Under the pieces are notes generated by a model that was not told the DNA's origin, did no database searches, and was given only the letters and a program-made list of their open reading frames with translations. Shown here piece after piece: positions 1-11,754 of a stretch of DNA of 64,000 nucleotides. The DNA is taken from assembly GCA_011317545.1 (NCBI GenBank), contig WUJK01000003.1, positions 4,030,001-4,094,000 on the forward strand, written 5' to 3'. Made by a program: the position numbers and the translations under genes. The stretch's first letter is position 1. Every line of letters begins with the position of its first letter. This DNA comes from Coniella vitis (taxonomy: Eukaryota > Ascomycota > Sordariomycetes > Diaporthales > Schizoparmaceae).

Positions 1-19
1 TTATAAGTCCTAATCGCTT

Positions 20-2240
20 ACTATCCCTTATAAGCGATCTTTACCTTTTAGGTTCTATTATTCTTACTATACTTTAAAGGCTATTATTTATACTAAATCC
101 TTAGCTTATTATATTCCGCGTTATATATATATTACAGCTTATCGCTATAATTACGCTTAGTTTTCTTCTTCGGTATAGGGAGTCTATACTCCGGGTTAAT
201 TATCCTTAATATCGTAGTAGATTTATACCTTTTCTACTTTATATTCTACGCAGTCCGCGCGCTTATAGAAGCTATAATATATAGGATCCGCGTATATAGG
301 CTTTATAAGTTTCTTTCCTTATTTCCGTTTACGTATTTTATACTAGTTAAATGCTTTCTCTTAGACGTAAAGTACGTACTAGGGTATTATATATTAATAC
401 TATCGTAGCTATCGTATAGTATATTCGTAAGGGTATTTATATATTAAGCCTATATTAGCGTAATTTCCGCTTATTCTAAGCACCTTTTAGTATTCGTAGT
501 TATCGTTATCGTAGGCGATAATACGGTATCCTATCTTACGCATAGGGAACTATTCGTTAGTTACCTTATACTAGAAGTATTATCTATAGTTATACGTAAT
601 ATAGGACAACTATACGATTTAATAGTATTCTCTATAAAGGTAATAGATTCGTATATCTTCCTATAAGAGGAGGTCTTTATCTTAATAAGATATTATTCTA
701 AATAGTTCTCTATATATACTACCGTAGATAAAGTAATATATATCTCCTTTATCGATATCTTCGTTTATAGAGCTTTCCGATTCTAAGCTCGTTTTTTTAT
801 TATTTATCTATATACTAGTATCCTAGGTAATACTAAGGTTTTCCTATTATTCGGTAATTTCGGGGATATAGTCTTCGGTTAATATTTAATAGGTAAAATC
901 CTTAAGTAGCTAGATTAATAGTTACTCGTATAACGACTTATATTCGTTTATATCGCGCTAGTATAGGTATTCCTTAATAAGCTAGGCTTATTACTCTATT
1001 ACTAATCTCTCGAATAGATCGTTGCTTATAGGGAGAGGGGTCTTCTAGGTAACTACGATTTATTATACCTTACGAGATTTCTAAGGGAATTATCCTAAAC
1101 CTTACTTTACCGAAAGGTACGTTATATAATTATCCTTATAATAGAATATCTAATTAAGGAGTTTATAATCGGGGTTATTTAACGCTTACTCTAGAAGCTA
1201 GTTTTAGCTAGGAGTAGAGTCCGGGGTTTTACGTATTATTATATTAGCTTATCGTCCTTCTAGGACTTTCTTAAATTCTCTTAGTTTCTTAGGTAGTCGG
1301 TATTCTTATACGAAGTAACCTTTCTTACCGTAGTTATAATATTCTCTACTAATAGGGCGCCTTTAAGCTATATTAAGCTTTATAGGTCCTAAGTATATCG
1401 TACCGCTAGTTACTATATTACGATAGTTATTCTATCGAGGTATATAGCGTTAAGGTAGCCGTTAGTATTATTTTCCGGTATTAGCCCTAGGCGTAAAGTT
1501 AGTAATAGGTCTTTACCTTCCTTACCGTTCTTAGTTCCTTTCCTAATTATAATCGTCGATAGCTATTACTATTACTACGAATTCTATAAATATCTTTAGT
1601 CGAGGTATCTTATATAGTTCGTCTTTAATAGATTCCTTAAGTCTATTATAATAGGCTATTATAAGAGGTTCGTTATTCTAATAAAAATATAATATAATCT
1701 ACCGAAAGAGCGCTATATAATACGATACTAATTTAGTTTACTTAAGTTAGGAGATTTTACGTTCTATATTACGCTTTTCGTTAGGGTTTCTAAAGGTTTC
1801 TTTAAGTATCTAGGCGAAGGTTTCGAATAATATAAAGAGTTCGTTAGTCTCGTCTTCTTTAGTTTCTTCGGTTTCGAATTCTAGGAAGTTTCGTAAAATA
1901 GGTTTAAACTATATAAATATATCGCTTTTAAGCCTACTAGCTATAAATTCTATTTTCTTAGCTTTAGTAGGGAATTGCTATTAATAGTATTAAAAGTAAG
2001 CTCTAAGGGCTATAATAAAAGGTTAAATATCGTCTTCTTATCCGTAATAGACTTTAGGCTATTCTATCTTCAAGGGCTTATTAGTAGTTCTATCGGTATT
2101 TCCTCGAGCTTCGAGTTCTATAATACGTATAATAAGTATATTAATAGTAGTTAAGAGCTACTAATTAGTATTTTAGGCCTAGTTAACCGTCGAAGGGGCT
2201 AGAACTGCTAGAGCTATAGTTAAATACTATATTTAATATT
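20..2240 (-). pseudogene. gag relic of retrotransposon copy 1
   Basis: This is a wrecked gag reading frame with many stops in all frames. The zinc-knuckle spacing (CX2CX4HX4C) can be followed on the minus strand around 1,300-1,360, where Cys positions read Tyr and His reads Tyr, and a basic Lys/Pro-rich stretch follows. The parallel region of copy 2 shows the same order. Limits are approximate and no functional product is possible. Confidence 0.65.
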
Positions 2241-2285
2241 ACCTAAGAGGTATATATAGACCGTCCTAAATAAGAGTTATAAAAA

Positions 2286-2791
2286 TATAATAATCCTTAC
2301 CTAAATCCCGGATTCTAGAAGTACCTATAAGTTATATATTAGTAGGATAGAGAAGTATTACCTTTAAGTCCTAATACGTACTAAATAATATTAAATAACT
2401 CTTTAACGTACTAAGTAATTAAGAGGGATTACCCTATTAATAAGACTAATTCTAGACTTAAGGTTAGATTAATACTTAGATTTATAACTAAAGATTATAA
2501 GGAAACTATCTAATACTAAGCTATAAACTCCTATCCTTATATCCTTCCGTTACTTCCTGCTATTCCCTAAATAGTGCCTTGGACCGCGAGAGTCGATAGC
2601 GACTTCTTCGGTCCACCCTTATAGCCATTGGGATCGCTAGCGGTCCTATCGGTCCTTATCGTATTATCTCTATAACCCTAACCCTGATATTTCTTATATA
2701 AGAGATCCTCATCGGTCCGTTATAGTTCCGATTCGTATGATTATATTGTGTTGGCCTGTTCCTGTAACCTATATAAGCGTGGGTTATAGTA
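2286..2791 (-). repeat. LTR of copy 1 (variant A)
   Basis: This long terminal repeat is about 506 bp. It aligns with the LTRs at 4,127 and 11,295 over its left 260 bp and right 110 bp. Between them, 2,553-2,673 is a different, more GC-rich block that the other two lack. It starts TATAATAATCC (TGTAATGATCC in the LTR at 4,127). Its right part still contains many TG and CA dinucleotides, unlike the element body, so it is much less RIP-mutated. Confidence 0.8.
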
Positions 2792-4126
2792 TTATTAATA
2801 TTTAAACTAATATCGACTTATATATCTTTAGGAATCTAGCCGGATAGATTATATTTAATATAATAGATAAAAGTATAAAGATTAAAAAATTAGTTTTATT
2901 AAAATTATATAAAGTATTAAAATACTAAAAACTATATAAATAAACCCCGAAAACTCTATTTTATAGCTAGCCTATTTATTATCTTCTTTTATTATCGTCC
3001 TTATTCTCGTTATCCTTATTATTAATATCGTTATTATTATTATTATAAGTATAATATATGCTATAAAATACTTAAATATAAATATTATAAGCTTCGTTTT
3101 AAAACCTAGATAGCTATATATACCTAGAAAAAGGGACATTATTAATATATATATACTATTTATTATAAGGACTAGCGGTAATATAGCTCCTAGAGTAGAT
3201 TAATATTATAAGGAAATTACCCTCCTAGCGGAGGATATAAGTAATAAACCGGCGTAAATCTTTATTAATAGCTATCTATAACTCGATATTATATAAAGGT
3301 ATTACGATTACTCGATCTTTATCGCTATTTATTGAGAAGTTAATAAATAAATAATATTTTATAATATTACTTATAAGGAGTATTACTTACTTCTACCGGC
3401 CGGAGTATTTTATAAAGGTAATACTATTAAATCTAAGAAAAGTAATATTCATAAGCTAGAGCGATATCTTTATATATAGAGTTAGAAAGGAGAGAATCGT
3501 TAGGAATTAGAAAGTATATACCTTATTTTTATTTATTTATTTAATTTCTAGTTTAAAAGCTCTATCTATATAATAGAAAGGTTAGTAAAAGGAGGGTAAA
3601 AAGAGGTAAGGTAGATATATAGGTATAAACGGTATAAAAAGCTAAAGAAGAAAAAGAAAAGAAAGAGATTAGAAGAGAAAAAGAGAGAAAAAATCTCTTT
3701 TATAGCTAAAAGTTTAACTATTACCTAAATATATAAGTTACTAATAAATACTAATAATAAGAAGAAAGCGAAGTATAATATAATTATATTTATTCTATTT
3801 TAAAAGATTACGAATAAATATAATACGATTTTAAAATATAATTATTATTTACGGATATAATAGGGTTTAAATAAATAATATAATCTATTATATATATTAT
3901 TTCTATTCTTTTCTTAATATCTTCTCCTATTATACGAAATCTTTATTTGTTTAGATAGATTATTTAATAAATCCCTATAGATAGATATTAAAGGGGTTAT
4001 ATATAATTATAATAAAAGAAGAAAATAGCTAGTATTAGAATATTGCTAATACTAGTAATAATCGTATATAAGTAGTAGTATATTAAGCTATTAGAGGATC
4101 TAGCTAAAAAAGAAGAGATATACTAT
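2792..4126. other. RIP-mutated AT-rich spacer between the two retrotransposons
   Basis: This stretch of about 1.3 kb is CpA/TpG-depleted AT-rich DNA with no open frame of note. On the plus strand around 3,600-3,720 a degraded Lys/Glu/Arg-rich stretch suggests the end of an older transposon gene, but I could not identify a family. It has no clear similarity to the flanking LTR elements, so it is probably another, older repeat. Confidence 0.5.
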
Positions 4127-4587
4127 TGTAATGATCCTTGCCTGAATCCCGGATTCTGGAAGTACCTATAAGTTGTATATTAAGCAGGTGGGGAAGTATT
4201 ACCTTTAAGTCTTCGTACGTTATCGAGTAATATTAAGTATTATAAGTGATCAAGAGGGATTACCCTATTATATAAAATAATACTTAGATTTATAACTAAA
4301 GACTATAAGGAAACTATCTAATATTAAGCCGTAAACTCCTATCCTTATATCCTTCCGTTATAATGCTTATTAATATATAGCTTATTAATACTTACTAATG
4401 CTTACTAATATTCTGGTAAGTAGTAGTAATCTCTAGTAATCTAATATAGTACTTTAGACCCTAACCCTGATTATACTACTCTATATTCTTATATAAGAGA
4501 TCCCTATCGGTCTATTAAGGTTCCGATTTACTAGTATATAATTACGCTAGCCTATTCCTATAACCTATATATTTATAGGTTATAATA
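4127..4587 (-). repeat. Left LTR of copy 2 (3' LTR in element sense)
   Basis: This 461-bp repeat is nearly collinear with 11,295-11,754. It begins TGTAATGATCC and ends GGTTATAATA, matching the TG...CA terminal rule after one C-to-T change. Its outermost 85 bp keep TG and CA dinucleotides, while the inner part is RIP-mutated. Confidence 0.85.
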
Positions 4588-4600
4588 TTATCTCCCTTCT
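4588..4600 (-). other. Possible polypurine tract next to the 3' LTR
   Basis: Just inside the left LTR the minus strand reads AGAAGGGAGATAA, a purine run at the place where plus-strand priming occurs in LTR retrotransposons. It is short and its call rests mostly on position. No clear primer-binding site could be recognised next to the other LTR. Confidence 0.4.
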
Positions 4601-4691
4601 ATTAGTCTTTATCCCTAAAGACCTATAGTATTTCCGTAAATAGTCCTACCTAATATTCTTACTTCGGATTATACCTTCCTAATTCGTTATA

Positions 4692-5367
4692 TTGTTAAGA
4701 ATTACAAAATCGCGTCGTACGAATTCTGGATCTTCGTCTTTATCTAAGAAGCGTCTTACCTATATCGAACGTTTTTATTATATTAAAACCAGTAGTTTTA
4801 AAGTTATACCCTATTCTTTCTATCTTAAGGAGGGCCTAGTATATAAGATAGTTAACGGAGTTAAGAGCTATATATAATATATGAGATATAGTCGTTCTTA
4901 TAATAGGTATCGCGTTCCGATATCTTCTTATAGGTATAGTTTCTTCCTAAGTTGCTTATATATTACGCTAACTTTTAATAATATCCCGGATTACCGATAA
5001 GCTCTCTCGGCTCGATAATCGTAAATTAGAAGAAAAGAAGTAGATATTAAAATATTAAGAAGAGCTAGCTAAGCTTTAAGCCGAAGCTTAGGCTTATTTA
5101 AACTAATCTCTTACTCGCTTAATACGCCTAAAGAAATAGCGTAGGTTTCTATAAGAGGAGGGCGTAAAGCTAGTAAATACTAGGTTAGAGGAGGAAGAAC
5201 GGAAGCGTATTACCGAGACTATTTAAGCTATTTCGTCTAAGGAGGCTATATTATCTATATAGGATCCTTTATTTAAGGGTACGGATTAGAATATATTAGC
5301 AGCGCTTAACGCTACGATTAATTAGTTAGGATTTAACCTAGGTTCTCTATATATTAGAGGTTCTTAA
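4692..5367 (+). pseudogene. Relic of an opposite-strand coiled-coil gene inside the retrotransposon
   Basis: On the plus strand, opposite to gag and pol, a 61-codon open piece (4,692-4,877, TTG at the first codon) is followed in another frame (about 4,999-5,367) by a stretch rich in Glu, Lys, Arg, Leu and Ala. That stretch has heptad-like spacing and is interrupted by TAA/TAG stops of the kind RIP makes from CAA, CAG and TGG. The shift in frame between 4,877 and 4,999 suggests a lost intron or an indel. I associate this layout (a Cys-containing N-terminal part, then a Glu/Arg coiled coil) with repeated hypothetical proteins in Hypocreales genomes, but that is memory only. It lies between the 3' LTR and the end of pol and ends 58 bp before the tRNA-like sequence. 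Confidence 0.5.
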
Positions 5368-5425
5368 TCCTTAATAAGGGGTTTAGTTATTTCTATAGAT
5401 AGTTATTATAGTTAAAGATACGAGT

Positions 5426-5497
5426 AGTCTTATAGCTTAGTAGTTAGAGTTCCTAGTTTCTTACTAGGAGGTCCGGGGTTCGATCCCCTATAATACC
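5426..5497 (+). tRNA. Degenerate tRNA-like sequence, anticodon UCU (Arg-like), inside the retrotransposon
   Basis: These 72 bases fold as a tRNA. The anticodon stem 5,452-5,456/5,464-5,468 has five perfect pairs around a 7-base loop with T33 and anticodon TCT. The variable loop is AGGTC. The T stem and loop carry TTCGATC. The D stem pairs with two G-U. The acceptor stem pairs at five of seven positions. Mismatches at position 1 (A-C) and 49 (C-A) are what a G-to-A change would leave. The A box (TAGCTTAGTAG at 5,433) and B box (GGTTCGATCCC at 5,477) fit the pol III consensus. Oddities are T at position 37 and a D loop lacking the usual GG. It is probably a non-functional passenger, though the boxes are intact. 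Confidence 0.6.
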
Positions 5498-5504
5498 TTC
5501 TCTA

Positions 5505-8500
5505 TCTAAGGCTATAATAACTTTTTCGTATTCTTTAATAAGGTCTAGGTATACGTTCTTTAGTAGTTCTTAAGTATTTTCCGAATTATCGTAATTTTTC
5601 TACTTAATAAGGTATTATTTTCCGCGTCTGTATTTACGTAAGTCGAGAATCTATTTAACTTCGTATTATACTTATTCTAATTCGATAATATCTATATCGT
5701 ACGAGAGTTCTGCGTCTACTAGTACTAGTTCGAGGAGTAAAATATAAAAGACTAGGTATAGATATATATATAAGATTTCGAGTTTATAGTTAACTAGTAA
5801 AATTTATCGTACGACTTTATAAGGTCCGAGTTTTTTATAATCGAGTTTATCGCTAGGTCTAATAGTTTTAATATTTTTACGGTTAAGGTAGACTTTATCT
5901 CCTTTTTATAGGATTAATCCCTTAATTCTTTTCTAATTAGCGTATTTCGTTATTTATTCTTTAATATCCTAAAGTATACGTTAAGTATCTTCGTATAATT
6001 GCTTAATTTTTCTAGCGTATTAGTCTGCCGTTTCTACGTTTCTATCTAGTAGTATTTCGTAGTATACTATAGGATTATATCTATAGAGTAGGAAGAATAG
6101 TAATTTTCCTATACTCGTTATATCTATACTATTATAAGCGAATTATACCGTAGGTAAGAGTTCGACCTAATTATCCTATTCGTAGTTAATATAGTATCGT
6201 AGGTATTATTCTATAATCTAGTTAGTACGTTCTATTTATCCGTCTATTTAAGGATAGAATACCGTAGATATACGTTATATTGTTCCGAGGTATTTAGTAA
6301 ATAAGATCCAGAATTTTAATATAAATTTTCTATCTCTATCTAATATAATTTCCTAAGGTATTCCGTAGTTAGCGATAATAATACGGAGGAATATATATAC
6401 AAGTTCTTCTATAGTATTACTTTCTTTATATAGTAGGAAATATATATACTTACTTAGTTTATAAACTACTACTAAGATATTATCGTACTATATCTAAGTT
6501 AAAGGTTCTCGTAAGAGGGGTAGCTTAGTAATAAAGTCTAGACTAATAGATAACTAAATAATCGTAGGTATTAGTAGAGGTTATAATAATCCGTAAGGTT
6601 TATACCGTTCTATCTTATTCCGTTTATATATATCGTAGTTATTAATAATATTCGTAACTCGTTTCTTAAGGTTTAATAGATTCTAATAATATTAGATCCT
6701 TTTATAGGTTGCTCTAATTCTTTAGTATCCGTATACTAGTACGCTATAGATACTTCTAATATAGTCGTTTTATTCTAATATTATTATACTATCGAGGTTA
6801 GGTATTTCTCCTTCGATATATAGGGTTATATTAAGTTCCTTAGTAATAGATAGTATAGTAAGGTTACCTTCCGAATCTTCCCTAAAGATTATTATAATAT
6901 CCTAGTCTTTATTATTACTATCCTTATAATCTAACCGTCTACTAAAAGCGTTTATTTATTCGTTTTCTTTACCTTTACGGTAGATAATCTTAAAATCGAA
7001 TTTTAATAGAAATTCGTATTATCTAACTTATCGTTTATTAAGCTGCTTTATCGAGGTAAATATCTAAAGATTCTTATAATCTATATATATAAGAATTTAT
7101 TATTTTACACCGATAAGGTAATATCGCTATTCCCTAAAGGCTTCTACTATTACTATAAGTTCTTAATCGTATATTCTATAATTAAGTTCTAGTCCGTTTA
7201 GCTTCTTACTAAAGTTACTAACTATCCGTAATTATCCTTTATCGTCTTATTATCCGAGTTATCTACCGAGTATATAATCTAATATATCTATCTCGATCTC
7301 GAAAACTTTATCTTAGTCTATTTTAACTAGGATTAGTTCTAATATAATTATATCCTTAATTATACTAAAGGCCTTCTATACCTATTCGTTCTAATTAAAG
7401 GTAGTATCCTTTTTCGTAAGTTCTATAAGTAGTATTATAATACTATTATTATTCTTAATAAATTATCGGTAGAAGTTAGTATAGCCTAAGAAGGCTTTAA
7501 TATCCTTAATATTCTATAATATAGGCTAATCCCTAACTACTTATACTTTATCTTTCTATATTCGTATATACCTTAGTATAATAATATATCCGAGGTAGTT
7601 AACTTCTTAAATATTCTAATTATATTTAGTAGGTTCTATTAAAATCTTATTATCTTAGAGGATTTATAGGATTATCGTAATATACTTCTAATATTCTTCG
7701 AATATCTTTAAGTAAATAAGGATATCGTCTAGGTAAGCGATTATAAAATAATCGAGGTATTCGCGTAAGATAAAGTTTATTATTTCCTAGAATAATACGG
7801 GGGCGTTAATAAGTCCGAATAGTATAATAAGATATTCGAAATATCCGTAGCGTATTCTAAACGCTATTTTCTATTCTTCTCCGGGTTTAATACGAATATA
7901 TATATATCCTTCCTTAAGGTTAAGGGCTATAAACTATTAAGCTCCTCTAAATCTATCTCTAAATTCTTTAAAGAGAGATAAGGGGTATCGATTCTTAATA
8001 GTAATATCGTTAAATTGCCGATAATTAACGTATAGTTATAGTTTGCCGTTTTTCTTTAGTATAAATAGGATTAGGTATCCTATTAGTAAATATAAGGGTT
8101 TAATATAGCCTTTCTTAAGGTTTTCGTTAATATATTCTCTAAGTACTTTAAGTTTATCCTTATCTAATCCGTAGATAGGAAAGAACTTTAGTTATTCTCC
8201 TTCTTTAAATAGGATCTTATAGTTATATAGGCTATATTCTAGTAGGCCGTTATCGAATTTTCCTTAAAATAGTTTCGTAAACTTCCGATACTCTTCTAGT
8301 ATACCGGAGAGGTCTTTAAATATATCTTCGTCTTATATAATTACTATTATAAGGAGATATCGTTATATATACTTAGTTTCTTCTTAAACTTACCGTAATA
8401 ATATATCCTACTATCTATAGAATCCTATTATATTATATTCTAATCTACCGTATCCCTTATTTCCCTAGGTATTAACTATTACTAGATCTTTCTCTATAAG

Positions 8501-9045
8501 CTATCGAGGTTTATTTTATCCTAGGGTAGCTATTATCTTAGCTCTTCTCGATTTAGAGGTATATATAAATTCGTTTAAGCCCCTATTATCTAGGTACTAC
8601 TTAATAACTAAACTCGATCCTACGCCTTTAATTATAACCGTTTTCTAGGTATCCGCTTTATCCTATAAAATATAGCTATTAGTCTAATCGATTTAAGGAT
8701 TTTCCTTTCTTAATTATAATATACCTAGAATTAGCTCGTATTATACGGTATCTATAATATCGAAGTTTATTAGTATTATATATCTATAGATTATAACTAG
8801 TAATTAATTAGATTTTATATCGATAATACCTTAGCTATAAGTAATATTTATACCTTTTATAATATTAAGTTTATAGGGTTCTATTTTCTTCTTCTAAGGT
8901 ATCCGTTCTCTATTAATAATACTTAGGGATATAAAGTTTCCTTATACTCCGCTATCTAGGAGTATTATATAGTATTTACCGTTAATTCGTACTACGATTT
9001 TTAAATATTCGTACGTTAAGCTATCTATTATATAGAGAGACTTTA
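5505..9045 (-). pseudogene. pol relic (protease, reverse transcriptase, RNase H, integrase) of copy 2
   Basis: Minus-strand translation shows Asp-Ser-Gly followed by Gly-Asn-Phe-Ile-Ser, the retropepsin active site (near 8,930-8,975). Next come reverse transcriptase blocks from about 8,060 to 7,400, including the catalytic YLDD (7,724-7,735) and the Phe-Gly-Leu block before it. An integrase core follows near 6,480-6,330, where an Asp-Arg-Asp-Arg-Lys-Phe run is visible. Reading continues across many stop codons, mostly where Trp or Gln is expected. Inner limits are approximate. The frame ends close to the tRNA-like sequence on the other strand. Confidence 0.85.
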
Positions 9046-9049
9046 TCGT

Positions 9050-11250
9050 AAGTCCTAATCGCTTATTATCCCTTATAAGCGATCTTTACCTTTTAGGTTC
9101 TACTATTCTTATTATACTCTAAGGGCTACTATTTATACTAGGTTCTTAGCTTATCGTATTCCGTATTATATATATACTACGGCTTATCGTTATAGGCGTA
9201 CTTAGTTTTCTTCTTCCGTATAGGGAGTCTATACTCCGGGCTAACTATCCTTAAGGTTATAGTAGATATATATTTTATCCGCTAGGTATTCTATATAGTC
9301 GGCGCGCTTATAGAAGCTATAGTATATAGGTTCTATATATACGGGCTTTACGAGCTTTTCCCTTTATTTCTATTCGCGTATTCTATACTAATCGAGCGCT
9401 TTTTCTTACGCGTAAAGTATATATTAAGGTATTATATACTAATACTATTTTACTTATTATATAGTATATTCGTAGGGGGTATTATATATAAGGCTAATAC
9501 TAGTATAGTTTCCTCTTATTCTAAGTACTTTATAATAATCGCTATTATTATCGTTATAGGCGATAATAACGTACCCTATCTTACGTATAGGGAACTATTC
9601 GTTAGTTACTTTATATTTAAAGTATTATCTATAATTATATATAATATAAGTAAATTATATAATCTAGTAGTACTTTTTGTAGAGATAATTAATTCACGCG
9701 TTTTCCTATATAAGGGGGGTTTCGTCTTAATAGGTTATTATTCGGAATAGTTTTCTAAGTATAATACTATAGATAAGGTAATATACGTTTCCTTTATCGG
9801 TATCTTTATTTATAGAGCTTTCTAATTCTAAGCTTGTTTCTTCGTTAATAGTTTAAACGCTAATATCCTAATTAATATAGAGCGTTTCCTATTATTCTAT
9901 AATTTCCGTAATATCGCTTTATAGAATATCCGTTTTATTAAATAGCTTATACCCTTTTATATTACGCTAATAGGGGTATTCTCTAATAAGCTAAGCTTAC
10001 TACTTTATTACTAATCTTTTAAATAGATTGTTATCCGTAGGGAGGGGTATTCTCTAGGTAATTATAATTTATTATTCCTTATAAGGTTTCTAAGGAAACT
10101 ATCCTAAGCCTTACTTTACCGAGAGGTATATTATATAATTATCCTTATAATAAAAGGTCTAGTTAAGGAGTCTATAATCGGAGTTATCCGATACTTACTC
10201 TAAAAGCTAGTTTTAGCTAGGAGTAGAATCTATAGTTTTATATATTATAATATTAGCTTATCGTCCTTCGGGGACTTTCTTAAATTCTTTAGGTTTCTTA
10301 GGTTATCGGTACTCTTATATAAAGTAGCCTATCCTACTATAGTTAAAGTATTCCTTACTCGTAGGTTTCCTTTAAGCTATATTAAGCTTTATAGGGCCTA
10401 AGTATATTATACCGCTAGTTATTATTCCGTAGTAGTTATTCTATCGGGGTATAAAGCGTTAAGGTAGCCGTTAGTATCGTTTTCCGGTATTAGCCCGGGG
10501 TATAAAGTTAGTAATAACTCTTTACCTTCCTTACCGTTCCTAGTTCCTTTCCTAATTACGGTTATCGATAGCTATTATTATTACTATAAATTCTACGAAT
10601 ATCTCTAATCGGGGTATCTTATATAGTTCGTTTTTAATAGATTCTTTAAGTCTATTATAATAAGCTATTATAAGAAGTTTATTATCCTAATAGAGATATA
10701 ATATAATTTATCTAAAGAATACTATATAATACGATATTAATTTAGTTTACTTAAGTTAGGAGATCTTACGTTTTATATTACGCTTTTCGTTAGGGTTTTT
10801 AAAGGTTTCCTTAAGTATCTAGGCGAAGGTTTCGAATAATATAAAGAGTTCGTTAGTCTCGTTTTCTCTAATTTCTTCTATATCGAATTCTAGGAAGTTC
10901 CGTAGGATAAGTTTAAACTATATAAGTATATCGCCTTTAAGCCTACTAGCTACGAATTCTACTTTCTTAGCTTTAGTAGGGAATTACTATTAATAGTACT
11001 AGAAGTAAGCTCTAAGGGCTATAATAAAAGGTTAGATATTATCTTCTTATCCGTAATAGACCTTAGGCTGCTCTATCTTAAAGGGCTTATTAGGAGTTCC
11101 GCTAATACTTCCTCGAGCCTTAAGTTCTATAATATATATAGTAAGTATATTAATAATAATTAAGAGTTATTAGTTAGTATTCTAGGTTTAGTTAACCGTT
11201 AAGGGGGCTAGAACTATTAGTATTATAATTAAATATTATACTTAATATTA
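9050..11250 (-). pseudogene. gag relic of copy 2
   Basis: This is a wrecked gag frame on the minus strand. A zinc-knuckle pattern is traceable at about 10,311-10,355 with Tyr in place of the Cys and His ligands and one stop, followed by a Lys/Pro-rich basic stretch. It corresponds base for base, with scattered transitions, to 1-2,240 in copy 1. Confidence 0.7.
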
Positions 11251-11294
11251 TCTAAAAGGTATATATAGATTATCCTAAATAAGAGTTATAAAAA

Positions 11295-11754
11295 TATAAT
11301 AATCCTTACCTAAATCCCGGATTCTGGAAGTATTTATAAGTTATATATTAGTAGGTAGGGAAGTATTACCTTTAAGTCTTCGTATATTATCGAGTAATAT
11401 TAAGTATTATAAGTAATTAAGAGGGATTACCCTATTATATAAAATAATACTTAGATTTATAACTAAAGACTATAAGGAAACTATCTAATATTAAGCTGTA
11501 AACTCTTATTCTTATATTCTTCCGTTATAATGCTTATTAATATATAGCTTATTAATACTTACTAGTGCTTACTAATATTCTGGTGAGTAGTAGTGATCTC
11601 TAGTAATCCAATATAGCACTTTAGACCCTAACCCTAATTATACTACTCTATATTCTTATATAAGAGATCCCTATCGGTCCGTTAAGGTTCCGATTTGCTA
11701 GCATATAGTTGCGCTGGCCTGTTCCTGTGACCTGTATATTCATGGGTTATAACA
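11295..11754 (-). repeat. Right LTR of copy 2 (5' LTR in element sense)
   Basis: This 460-bp repeat pairs with 4,127-4,587. The last 200 bp or so (from about 11,570), the outer edge of the element, keep many TG and CA dinucleotides, while the inner 250 bp are RIP-mutated. It ends GGTTATAACA, giving the expected CA terminus. Confidence 0.85.

Larger units (their letters stand above)
1..2791 (-). mobile_element. Partial RIP-mutated Ty3/gypsy LTR retrotransposon (copy 1)
   Basis: This is the gag-side end of a minus-strand LTR retrotransposon; the rest lies left of the window. Its internal part (1-2,285) is a diverged duplicate of about 9,045-11,294 in the second copy, for example both have the same opening block at 5 and 9,052. 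Its minus-strand 5' LTR is 2,286-2,791. No frame is open. Near 1,300-1,360 on the minus strand a gag zinc-knuckle pattern is still traceable, with the expected Cys codons turned to Tyr and a stop inside, as C-to-T mutation would do. CpA and TpG are almost absent. Assignment to Ty3/gypsy comes from the second copy, where reverse transcriptase and integrase are recognisable. Confidence 0.85.
4127..11754 (-). mobile_element. Complete but RIP-destroyed Ty3/gypsy LTR retrotransposon (copy 2)
   Basis: The element has LTRs at 4,127-4,587 and 11,295-11,754 and reads on the minus strand. In that direction the order is LTR, gag with a zinc-knuckle relic (about 10,311-10,355), protease (Asp-Ser-Gly trace near 8,930-8,975), reverse transcriptase (YLDD at 7,724-7,735), RNase H region, integrase traces (about 6,330-6,480), then LTR. 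Reverse transcriptase and integrase after protease, with integrase last, is the Ty3/gypsy order. Flanks actat (4,122-4,126) and attat (11,755-11,759) could be a 5-bp target duplication with one C/T change. All frames are full of stops. Between pol and the left LTR lie an opposite-strand coiled-coil frame and a tRNA-like sequence, described separately. Confidence 0.9.

Noticed and set aside
5505..9045. Possibility that the retrotransposon pol is still active
   Set aside because: Stops interrupt every domain and key Cys, Trp and Gln codons are mutated, so it cannot encode a working enzyme.
11624..11636. Telomere-like CCCTAACCCTAA inside an LTR (also at 2,674 and 4,458)
   Set aside because: Only about two units, and the same bases occur at the same place in all three LTR copies, so it belongs to the LTR and not to a telomere.
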